From: Limnobacter sp. SAORIC-580
GTDB lineage: Bacteria > Pseudomonadota > Gammaproteobacteria > Burkholderiales > Burkholderiaceae_B
DNA: 64,000 nt
NCBI RefSeq assembly: GCF_013004065.1
Contig: NZ_CP053084.1
Location: 1 to 64,000 of the forward strand
Direction: 5' to 3'
In this document: piece by piece, positions 36,918 to 43,723 of the stretch
How the letters are laid out: the number at the start of each line of letters is the position of its first letter
How positions within the stretch are numbered: the first letter of the stretch is position 1
Translations under genes and position numbers: made by a program
The notes under the pieces: model-generated
What the model was told of the DNA's origin: nothing
The model's input: the letters and a program-made list of their open reading frames with translations, nothing else
Databases searched by the model: none

Positions 36918-37247
36918 TTGGAAATTCCGAAGTTCGCAACTTTGTTTGCTGTAACGGCGTTTGCTGAGATTATTGGATGCTATTTGCCTTGGCTTGTTAT
37001 TAAACAGGGCAAACCAGCTTGGCTTTGGATACCGGCGTTAGGTTTTCTCATGTTATTTGCATGGCTGTTGACTCTTCACCCTACTGCGGCGGGCCGAACC
37101 TACGCCGCCTACGGCGGCATGTATATTTCAGTTGCTTTAGTTTGGTTGTATTACGTTGAGAAAATTAAATTAACCAGCTGGGACGTGGCGGGTGCTGCAC
37201 TTGCGCTCACGGGGATGGCAGTAATCATGCTCCAACCCAGAGTTTGA
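36918..37247 (+). CDS. ynfA: YnfA (UPF0060) family membrane protein
   Basis: A 109-residue protein with four membrane helices, typical of the UPF0060/YnfA family related to small multidrug resistance transporters. The hallmark segments are [20 protein letters not shown] and [12 protein letters not shown]. The start codon is TTG 36918, preceded by CAGGAG. It is the last gene before the right transposon end. Substrate and role are unsettled in the family; proposals include efflux of cationic compounds. Confidence 0.9.
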   Translation: MEIPKFATLFAVTAFAEIIGCYLPWLVIKQGKPAWLWIPALGFLMLFAWLLTLHPTAAGRTYAAYGGMYISVALVWLYYVEKIKLTSWDVAGAALALTGMAVIMLQPRV

Positions 37248-37343
37248 TACCATTGTGCTGTAAGCAGACCACTCAACTTGGCGTTGAAAGAAATTAATGG
37301 GCATGTAAGACATTGATTTTTAGCGGCTTTTTGGGATCTGGAT

Positions 37344-37448
37344 TTTTGGCAATTTATTTTGCAGTAACTTGGCCATTTATTTTTCTGAAATGCCCTAGAA
37401 GTCGCAGGCTATGGTGGGCAGTTTGGCCAACTATTTTTTCGCTCCACA
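37344..37448. repeat. Right transposon end: terminal inverted repeat and subterminal TnsB-type sites
   Basis: The 25-bp terminal repeat is 37424-37448, ending CCACA. Two more diverged copies of the core are spaced inward: CTTGGCCATTTATTTTTCTG (37368-37387) and TTTTGGCAATTTATTTTGCA (37344-37363). This gives at least three sites on this end against two clear ones on the other, an asymmetry also known from Tn7. Confidence 0.82.
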
Positions 37449-37453
37449 GCACA
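37449..37453. repeat. Right target-site duplication GCACA
   Basis: GCACA directly follows the ACA end of the transposon and repeats the bases at 5285-5289. Joining gyrB to this copy restores the presumed ancestral locus. Confidence 0.93.
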
Positions 37454-37493
37454 ACGTCCTTGATCAGATAATCACAATCTTCGATTAAGCTCA

Positions 37494-37527
37494 AACCCCA
37501 CACACTCCGTTGTGGGGTTTTTTATTG
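37494..37527 (+). terminator. Displaced native gyrB terminator
   Basis: AACCCCACA pairs with TGTGGGGTT around an 8-nt loop, followed by T6. With the transposon removed it would lie about 50 bp downstream of the gyrB stop, so it is read as the ancestral gyrB terminator. It is now 32 kb away and only blocks read-through from the right end of the element into the MFS gene. Confidence 0.88.
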
Positions 37528-37540
37528 GGGATGCAACTTC

Positions 37541-39043
37541 ATGGAATCCAGCAAAGCGAGGTGGATCGGCCTGTCTGTTATTGCGTTGGCTTGTGTACTT
37601 TACTCCATGGACCTGACGGTATTGAATCTCGCAATACCCGCCATTAGTGCTGACCTACAGCCCAGCAGCGCGCAGCTGCTTTGGATTGTTGATATTTATG
37701 GATTCATGGTGGCTGGTGCCTTGATCACGATGGGCACACTGGGTGACCGAATTGGTCGCAGGCGTTTGTTGATGATTGGTGCCGCTGCATTCGGTGTGGC
37801 TTCGGTTTTGGCGGCATTCTCAAACAGTGCTGAAATGTTGATCGTGACCCGTGCTTTGCACGGTTTGGCAGGCGCCACAATTGCACCCTCCACACTTTCA
37901 CTGATTCGAAACATGTTCGATGATCCCGCCGAGCGCATGAAGGCAATTGGTATCTGGATCAGCAGTTTTTCAATTGGCGCAGTGATGGGGCCTTTGGTCG
38001 GCGGGGTATTGCTGGAATATTTCTGGTGGGGCTCGGTTTTCTTGATCAATGTTCCGGTGATGATTTTGCTGTTGATACTTGCGCCACGCCTGTTGCCTGA
38101 ATACAAGGATGAATCTGCAGGTCGCATGGATCTGCCCAGTGCAGCGCTTTCACTCAGTGCGGTACTTCTTCTCATTTATGCACTGAAAGACACTGCGGAA
38201 CAGGGCGTGAACACGATGGGCGCCTTGAGTTTCGTAGGGGGGTTGGCGCTTGGCGTGTGGTTCGTGCGCAGGCAGGCTGCTTTGAAGGACCCGCTGATTG
38301 ATCTAAACCTGTTCAAGGCACCAGGTTTTAAAGCGGTGCTGGGCACTTACCTATTGAGTTGCCTGACCATGTTTGGTGTCTACGTTTACATTGCTCAATA
38401 CTTGCAATTGGTGCTGGGCTTGACACCTTTGGTGGCGGGGGCCTGGACAGTGCCCTGGGCCCTGGCTTTTGTGGTGGGCACCAACATCACGCCTTGGCTG
38501 GCCAAACAATTGGGGCAAGCCAAATTGGTTGTGTTTGGATTGTTGGGTACGGCGATTGGCTTTGCCGGCCTCGCTTTGTTGAGCATTAAAGCCGACATGG
38601 GTTTGCTTGTTTTCGCCACGGTGGTACTTGCTTTGGGTTTGTCCCCCATGTTTACTTTGGGCACAGAATTGATCATCAGCAGTGCCCCACCCGAGAAGGC
38701 TGGCGCGGCATCTGCATTGGCAGAGACGGGTGCTGAATTCGGCGGTGCAGTGGGTATTGCAGTATTCGGCAGCATTGGTGTGGCCATTTACCGGGACCGC
38801 ATGGAGAGTTTGTTGAACCCAGCCTGGCCAAGCGAGATTCAGCGTGCCGCCCAGGATACCCTGGGTGGGGCTTTGGCCTCTGCCGTTCAATTGCCTGCAA
38901 TTGAACAAATTAGTTTGTTGCAAGCCGCCAGGCATGCCTTTATGGAAGGCATGCAACTGACTTCAATCGCTGGCGCGGTACTCATGTTGCTGGCCAGTGT
39001 ACTGGCGTATAAAAGCCTGAAGCACCTGCGTACTGCGCACTAA
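37541..39043 (+). CDS. MFS transporter, DHA2 (EmrB/QacA) type
   Basis: A 500-residue drug:proton antiporter of the 14-helix DHA2 group. The N-terminus shows the family motif C-like segment and D-x-T-V-L-N (SMDLTVLNLAIPAISADL), followed by motif A GTLGDRIGRRRLL near 68-80. Homologues include SmvA-type exporters of quaternary ammonium compounds and dyes. It is the first chromosomal gene beyond the transposon and starts 14 bp after the native gyrB terminator. It converges with the thioesterase operon. The exact substrate is unknown. Confidence 0.92.
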   Translation: MESSKARWIGLSVIALACVLYSMDLTVLNLAIPAISADLQPSSAQLLWIVDIYGFMVAGALITMGTLGDRIGRRRLLMIGAAAFGVASVLAAFSNSAEMLIVTRALHGLAGATIAPSTLSLIRNMFDDPAERMKAIGIWISSFSIGAVMGPLVGGVLLEYFWWGSVFLINVPVMILLLILAPRLLPEYKDESAGRMDLPSAALSLSAVLLLIYALKDTAEQGVNTMGALSFVGGLALGVWFVRRQAALKDPLIDLNLFKAPGFKAVLGTYLLSCLTMFGVYVYIAQYLQLVLGLTPLVAGAWTVPWALAFVVGTNITPWLAKQLGQAKLVVFGLLGTAIGFAGLALLSIKADMGLLVFATVVLALGLSPMFTLGTELIISSAPPEKAGAASALAETGAEFGGAVGIAVFGSIGVAIYRDRMESLLNPAWPSEIQRAAQDTLGGALASAVQLPAIEQISLLQAARHAFMEGMQLTSIAGAVLMLLASVLAYKSLKHLRTAH

Positions 39044-39052
39044 GCGGACCCT

Positions 39053-39520
39053 TTAATTTTTCTTCAGGTTCCAGGTAACATGCATGCGGGCCACGGTGTG
39101 CCCGCTTGCATCACTGACTTCCACCTCAACCGGAAAGTTGATTTTTCCAGTGGTGCGAAGTGTTTTCTTCAGTGGTGAAATAGCTTGCGCCACCTTGGCC
39201 TGGGCATTGATCAGGCCCAATGCAGGTTGTAGCACCTCAAACTCAACCTGAGCGGCCACTGGCCTAACTCCCAGAATAACCGAGGCAAAGCCGCCCGCCA
39301 TGGCTGCACCGGAGCAGGTCTCGGCCAGGGTAAACAGAGCACCGTCAGCAAGCTTGCCAGTGTCGTCCAGCAGTTCGGGCTTCTGTGCCATTTCACAACG
39401 CGCCACGCCATCGCCCATGCTGCTTAACCGCACGCCACAGGCTTTGGCAAAAGGCACTTTGCCATCCATTTGCATCTTGACCAGGGGTCGCATGATCAGG
39501 GTAAGCAGTGTGTCCAACAT
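39053..39520 (-). CDS. PaaI/DUF4442-type hot-dog thioesterase, third gene of the marR operon
   Basis: A 155-residue hot-dog-fold protein with the pattern GALFTLAETCSGAAMAG at about 60-76, corresponding to the central helix of PaaI-like acyl-CoA thioesterases, followed by strands such as VAQVEFEVLQPALG. The start codon overlaps the stop of the preceding gene by one base (TAATG). Two related hot-dog proteins in tandem behind a MarR regulator suggest detoxification or turnover of an acyl- or aryl-CoA. The substrate is not deducible. Confidence 0.8.
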   Translation of the reverse strand: MLDTLLTLIMRPLVKMQMDGKVPFAKACGVRLSSMGDGVARCEMAQKPELLDDTGKLADGALFTLAETCSGAAMAGGFASVILGVRPVAAQVEFEVLQPALGLINAQAKVAQAISPLKKTLRTTGKINFPVEVEVSDASGHTVARMHVTWNLKKN

Positions 39521-39936
39521 TATTGCTCTCCTTGAAGCAATGTGAACTGAATGTGAAGTTCAGCCAGGGGTTCGTTGGCCTCGTTGTTCAAGGTGCTCAT
39601 CGTGTGCGCCACTCTGTTGCCGAAATCAATTGTGGGCGCTGCGGTGTGTATCCAAACAGGCCCTTTCGCGGGTCGTTTGTAAGAAATTCGGCTGGTATAA
39701 GCAGCGATTTTCCAACCATGGCTGTGCAGTGCCAATGCCTGTAGCAGCCGCACCTTTGCATCCGCTTGAGCGGCGGTAAACAAGGCGCCAGCATGCAAAG
39801 TACCAATGTGATTTTTCAGAAAAGAATCAAAACCCAGTTGAACATGTTCTTCTGAGTTTTTGTTCACAGTGCCCAGTTTGGCAAACTGGAAAAAAGGATT
39901 GCTGGCCAGTGTTTGAGCCAGGCGCATGGCATTCAT
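39520..39936 (-). CDS. DUF4442-type hot-dog protein, second gene of the marR operon
   Basis: A 138-residue hot-dog-fold protein. The stretch IGTLHAGALFTAAQADAKVR (about 53-72) is the DUF4442/YiiD-like thioesterase helix region with the preceding strand, and YKRPAKGPVWIHTAA gives the next strand. It overlaps marR by 4 bp and the next gene by 1 bp, so all three are co-translated. Length and sequence differ from its neighbour, so the pair is probably paralogous rather than a recent copy. Confidence 0.78.
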   Translation of the reverse strand: MNAMRLAQTLASNPFFQFAKLGTVNKNSEEHVQLGFDSFLKNHIGTLHAGALFTAAQADAKVRLLQALALHSHGWKIAAYTSRISYKRPAKGPVWIHTAAPTIDFGNRVAHTMSTLNNEANEPLAELHIQFTLLQGEQ

Positions 39937-40376
39937 TCAGTGTCTCCTTTGGGTTGCGAGAAACGCGTGTGTACGGTGTTCAAAAATTTCAGCACGGTGT
40001 CAATTTCCTCCGTGGTGAAACCTTCGACCAGTTGTTTGTTTAATTTGACCAACAAGGGTTTGGCGGCCTGCATTTTGTCCCTGCCTTTGTTGGTCATTCT
40101 CAGGTGAGCCACGCGGGCGTCCTCTTGTGAAACTACCCGTTCAATCAGTTTGGCGGTTTTCATGCGTTGCACCAGACCCGTCATGGCGGAGCTGTTCAAA
40201 CCAAGCACTTCGCCAAGTTCTTGCATGGAAGCCTGTGGAAACTTGTCCAGCGCAAACAGCAAACTGACTTGTGCGGCCGGTACACCAATGGCTTGTTCAA
40301 CGCCACTGTCGGCGTGGCGATAAAGTACAGCGCGCGCGCGGTTCAGCATGAAAAAAAGACGACGATCCATGTGCAT
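39933..40376 (-). CDS. MarR-family transcriptional regulator
   Basis: A 147-residue MarR protein with the winged helix at about 40-100: MQELGEVLGLNSSAMTGLVQ as the HTH and RVVSQEDARVAHLRMTNKGR as the wing, with the DxR(D/A)xR-type wing pattern. MarR proteins repress their own operon and release DNA on binding phenolic or acyl ligands. It is the first gene of an operon with two thioesterases, and two closely similar palindromes lie just upstream (40383-40443). Confidence 0.92.
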   Translation of the reverse strand: MHMDRRLFFMLNRARAVLYRHADSGVEQAIGVPAAQVSLLFALDKFPQASMQELGEVLGLNSSAMTGLVQRMKTAKLIERVVSQEDARVAHLRMTNKGRDKMQAAKPLLVKLNKQLVEGFTTEEIDTVLKFLNTVHTRFSQPKGDTE

Positions 40377-40382
40377 TCCAAT

Positions 40383-40443
40383 TATTACGTATGCGTAATA
40401 TATTGAAATTAAGTGGGGTCGTCAATTAATACGTGTGTGTAAT
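40383..40443. promoter_or_regulatory. Paired MarR operators
   Basis: Site 1 (40383-40400) is a perfect palindrome, TATTACG-TATG-CGTAATA. Site 2 (40428-40443), AATACGTGTGTGTAAT, agrees with the core of site 1 at 13 of 16 positions. The sites start about 44 bp apart, roughly four helical turns, between marR and the convergent-side end of cfa. Autorepression of the marR operon is the likely use. Confidence 0.78.
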
Positions 40444-40456
40444 AAATCAAACGGGG

Positions 40457-41617
40457 TTAGAACCTGGGTCGTTTACTGCGATAGACCTGTGAGTTCTCGC
40501 GATGACTGAAAACCAATTGCCACAGCATGCCTTTGCGGGCACGGAAGTAAGCTGCGCAGGTCATCAGGTAATATGTCCACATGCGGTGAAAACGTTCATC
40601 GTAATTGGCTTGAAGTGTGGGCCAAGCCTTTTCAAAATTGGCATGCCAGGCCATCAGTGTTTTGTCGTAATCCGTGCCAAAATTGTGCCAGTCCTCCAGC
40701 ACCAGTCTGCCGTCAACATGTTCGGCAATTTCGCTGGGTGAGGGAATTTTTCCGTTCGGGAAAATGTATTTGTCGATCCAGGGATCAGTGGCCTCGGTTT
40801 TATTAAAGCCGCCAATGGTATGCAACAAAAAAAGACCATCGGGTTTTAAAAGACGGTGCACCGCGTCAAAATAGGCTGGGTAGTTTTTTAAGCCCACATG
40901 TTCAAACATCCCCACGGACACCACTTTGTCGTATTGGCCTTGCAAGTCGCGGTAATCAATCAATTCAATTTCTACAGGCAAACCGGCACAACGCGCCCGG
41001 GCATATTGTTGTTGCTGCGCCGAGACGGTGATACCCAGCACTTGCACATCAAAATGAGTTGCTGCGTACCAAGCCAACCCACCCCAGCCACAACCGATGT
41101 CCAGCAATTTTTCACCAGGCTGCAACTGCAATTTTTGGCAAATCATGTCGAGTTTGTGCAACTGTGCCTGTTCAAGATCCCGGGCTTGTTCCCAGTAAGC
41201 ACATGAATAGATCATGAGCGGATCGAGCATGGCTTCAAACAGGTCATTGCCAGTGTCGTAATGGTGTTCACCCACTTGAAATGCGCGTGTGGGCGCTTGC
41301 AGATTAATGACTTTCTCGCGCAAAGCAAGCATTAACCATTGCATTTTGGTCCAGGCTTTGGTGTGTTCGTCGGCATTGTTTCGCATCAATCGAAACATCA
41401 TTTCGTCGAGTCGCGCCACGGTCCACCAACCATTCATGTAGGCCTCGCCCAGGCCGATAGAACCATGGCTGAGTACAGCGTTGAACAAGCGTTCGTCGAG
41501 TATCTGAATGTCGTAGGGTTCAGTGCCGTTAATGTGTATGCCAGCGCTGTGCAACAGGCCTGCAATAGGCTTGGGTACCTTTTGGGCATCAACCAAATCG
41601 TGCGGGTGTGTTTTCAT
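40457..41617 (-). CDS. cfa: Cyclopropane-fatty-acyl-phospholipid synthase
   Basis: Cfa methylenates the double bonds of unsaturated phospholipid acyl chains with S-adenosylmethionine, which hardens the membrane against acid and stress. The 386-residue protein has the N-terminal lipid-binding domain (1-115), the SAM-binding motif LLDIGCGWGGLAWYAA near 170-185, the catalytic-domain segment VGMFEHVGLKNYPAYF and the C-terminal WHANFEKAWP and FRARKG motifs. Length matches E. coli Cfa (382). It lies downstream of the MarR operators but is read toward them, so it has its own promoter. Confidence 0.95.
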   Translation of the reverse strand: MKTHPHDLVDAQKVPKPIAGLLHSAGIHINGTEPYDIQILDERLFNAVLSHGSIGLGEAYMNGWWTVARLDEMMFRLMRNNADEHTKAWTKMQWLMLALREKVINLQAPTRAFQVGEHHYDTGNDLFEAMLDPLMIYSCAYWEQARDLEQAQLHKLDMICQKLQLQPGEKLLDIGCGWGGLAWYAATHFDVQVLGITVSAQQQQYARARCAGLPVEIELIDYRDLQGQYDKVVSVGMFEHVGLKNYPAYFDAVHRLLKPDGLFLLHTIGGFNKTEATDPWIDKYIFPNGKIPSPSEIAEHVDGRLVLEDWHNFGTDYDKTLMAWHANFEKAWPTLQANYDERFHRMWTYYLMTCAAYFRARKGMLWQLVFSHRENSQVYRSKRPRF

Positions 41618-41700
41618 AGAACCTGTGAAGTGGCTATGACGACAAACCGATTATTGCAGACTTGACTAATGCTTGCCAAACAAGCTGTCGGAGTAAGAAT

Positions 41701-43602
41701 TCAGCGTGCAAACCGGAATGTGGGAACTCCAGCCGGGGGTGTTTTGTTGATATTGCCTTCCCAGCCTTCTATCCGTGCAGCCACGTGTGCAAGCCCTTGA
41801 ACCAGTAAGGTGGGTGCGGAAAGCAGGAACATCAGGATGCCAATGTTGGTCATGGAAAAATCCACCGGGAAATTCCCGTTGGTGCTGACAGTCGAGGGAC
41901 CGCCTGTGGCGTCGGCGGCAATTGGAATGAAAGTACCGAAGATAAGTGCCAACACGGCGCCCCCGAAAAAGCGCCCAAGGCTGTTGCACATGGAACGTGA
42001 CGCAGGGCTGGTACCCACAGCGTTGTTCACAAAAAGTGCCATGTTGTTGAATATTCGCGACAGGTTGGCATTCGATGCCAACACCACATTCATGTTGAAC
42101 AAACGCATGCCTTCGGCAATTTTTATACAAGCACGTGTGACGGGGCCGTATTGGTGAATATTTTTGGCCATGTACTCGCCTTTAAAACAGTTTTTTGCTG
42201 CTCTGCTGGGGTCGCTCATTTTCTTGGCATGTGCTTTTTGGTAGCTCTCGCTGGCCCATTTTTGCAAGGTGGGCGCTATGTGGGTGTTGGCCACGCGATC
42301 AAGCAATGCCGCGGGGTAGGCAAGTGTTTTAAGGGCAAAATTGTGGATGGCAGGCGCAAGAATTTCTTCGGTTTGTCGACGGGCATCTTGAATGGCTTTT
42401 GCATGCGGGTTGTTAACATCCATGTGGTCTACAGTGCTCGCCAGCGCAACATAGTGACTTTCTTTGGTGGTTACTGCTTTGGCATAGCGGTAGCGTGCCC
42501 AAAGGGTGGCTGATTCGCCTGCCGGTTTTTCAACCTGCATGTATTGCCCCAAAGCGGTTTTAAGAGCCTGCATGTTTTCAAGGTCGCTTTTGCCGGGGTC
42601 AATTGCGGCCAGTGCAGCATTCAAAACAATGGGAACGCCTTGAGCATCCAGACTGTTCGATTTGATTTTTTTCAGAATGTGATGTTTGCCCTGCATTGCT
42701 TTGGCCATGATCTGGATCAGCTCGGGTTTGCCTTTGATGGATTTGAGTTGTGACAGTATTTTTTGAAGATTTTCGCTGACGTCTTTTGAAAGGTTTTCTT
42801 TCTGTTTCGTGTTGACCTTGTGTTTTTGAACCGCGATTTGGCTGGCCAGGCCAGCGCAAAAGCCCAAGAAACCCAGGGCAGAAGAAGCCACCGGGAATGC
42901 GATGAGCAAAGTCAAAATACCCTGACCCAGGAAAGTGGCACTGTTGCTGGAGAGGCCCCGTATTGCGCTCAATAATTCGGTAGTGGCCACACCAACAAAC
43001 CCCAGCAAACCAAACATGAGAATTTTGTTTTTGGTGCTTTTTTCATCAACGCCACTCGCGCCGGCGTTGCGCACGACGTTGTAACTCATGCCAGTGGGTG
43101 CGGCATTCATTTCGCACAGGCCATGCAAGGCATGGCTTAATTTGGAGAATCGGCGGGCCCACAGGTTGCGAGATGTGTGGCCATTGTCCTTGTTGTAATA
43201 ATTGGGGCTGTAGCGAATGTAATCTTCCCGCATCAAGCGGTTTTGAACACCGCTTGAATTCCACACCGTGTCGTCATACTCGTCTTCTGTCAGTGCGCGG
43301 CCCAGCGCGTCTGATTTTTGGGTGGCTTGGTAATCTTTGCGCAGAATGGCTGCTTCGGAGTATTGTTTAGATTCAAAATGCGCTTTGGCAACCACTTGAA
43401 TGGCACGTGTGGAGCTCACAAAGTCACAGATTTTTTTCCAGGCAGTGCGCTGTTTGTAGACGTCACCATGCACATGTTTATTGCCTGATTTGCGGGCAAT
43501 ATTGTTCTTGATCCCACGGTCAAGCGCGGGCGTGATCATGTTCGGTGAGACAGTAATTTGCAGGGCCACGACAGGTCTCCAGAACGCACGATTCAGGTGC
43601 AT
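41701..43602 (-). CDS. Large orphan alpha-helical membrane protein
   Basis: I do not recognise this 633-residue protein. It has no signal peptide. Two hydrophobic regions are seen: about 195-270, with ILMFGLLGFVGVATTELLSA and GILTLLIAFPVASSALGFLG, and about 540-610, with FFGGAVLALIFGTFIPIAAD and IGILMFLLSAPTLLVQGLAH. Long charged helical stretches lie between and before them. This arrangement (two separated hydrophobic hairpins in an otherwise soluble helical protein) resembles translocators or effectors of secretion systems, but no secretion genes are in the window and this is only analogy. The start at 43602 or 43539 is undecided. Confidence 0.6.
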   Translation of the reverse strand: MHLNRAFWRPVVALQITVSPNMITPALDRGIKNNIARKSGNKHVHGDVYKQRTAWKKICDFVSSTRAIQVVAKAHFESKQYSEAAILRKDYQATQKSDALGRALTEDEYDDTVWNSSGVQNRLMREDYIRYSPNYYNKDNGHTSRNLWARRFSKLSHALHGLCEMNAAPTGMSYNVVRNAGASGVDEKSTKNKILMFGLLGFVGVATTELLSAIRGLSSNSATFLGQGILTLLIAFPVASSALGFLGFCAGLASQIAVQKHKVNTKQKENLSKDVSENLQKILSQLKSIKGKPELIQIMAKAMQGKHHILKKIKSNSLDAQGVPIVLNAALAAIDPGKSDLENMQALKTALGQYMQVEKPAGESATLWARYRYAKAVTTKESHYVALASTVDHMDVNNPHAKAIQDARRQTEEILAPAIHNFALKTLAYPAALLDRVANTHIAPTLQKWASESYQKAHAKKMSDPSRAAKNCFKGEYMAKNIHQYGPVTRACIKIAEGMRLFNMNVVLASNANLSRIFNNMALFVNNAVGTSPASRSMCNSLGRFFGGAVLALIFGTFIPIAADATGGPSTVSTNGNFPVDFSMTNIGILMFLLSAPTLLVQGLAHVAARIEGWEGNINKTPPAGVPTFRFAR

Positions 43603-43723
43603 TTCATTTTTTCTTTGACCCTAAACATGTCACAAACTGTGAATTTGTCCAAAAGCGGGCAAATAGGTGTCACTCGTTGTGTGTCACTTTATTCGTTAAA
43701 GTTTGACAAAATCAGGGTTTCCC

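Larger units (their letters stand above)
5290..37448. mobile_element. Tn7-like transposon of 32,159 bp inserted at the 3' end of gyrB
   Basis: The ends are perfect 25-bp inverted repeats (5290-5314 and 37424-37448) starting TGTGG, matching the TGT...ACA ends of Mu/Tn7-type transposons, and are flanked by GCACA duplications. The element encodes TnsA-, TnsB-, TnsC- and TniQ-like proteins near its gyrB-proximal end, transcribed inward, the same arrangement Tn7 has relative to glmS. Cargo includes type I restriction-modification, a NACHT NTPase, Abi-like proteins and a metal-homeostasis group. No cas genes or CRISPR repeats were seen. Both ends and the duplication are intact and all four transposition genes are open, so it may be recent or active. 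The choice of gyrB as attachment site is the unusual point. Confidence 0.93.

Noticed and set aside
5290..37448. CRISPR-associated (guide-RNA-directed) transposon
   Set aside because: No cas genes and no direct-repeat array were seen anywhere in the element; target choice is better explained by the HTH-rich TniQ.
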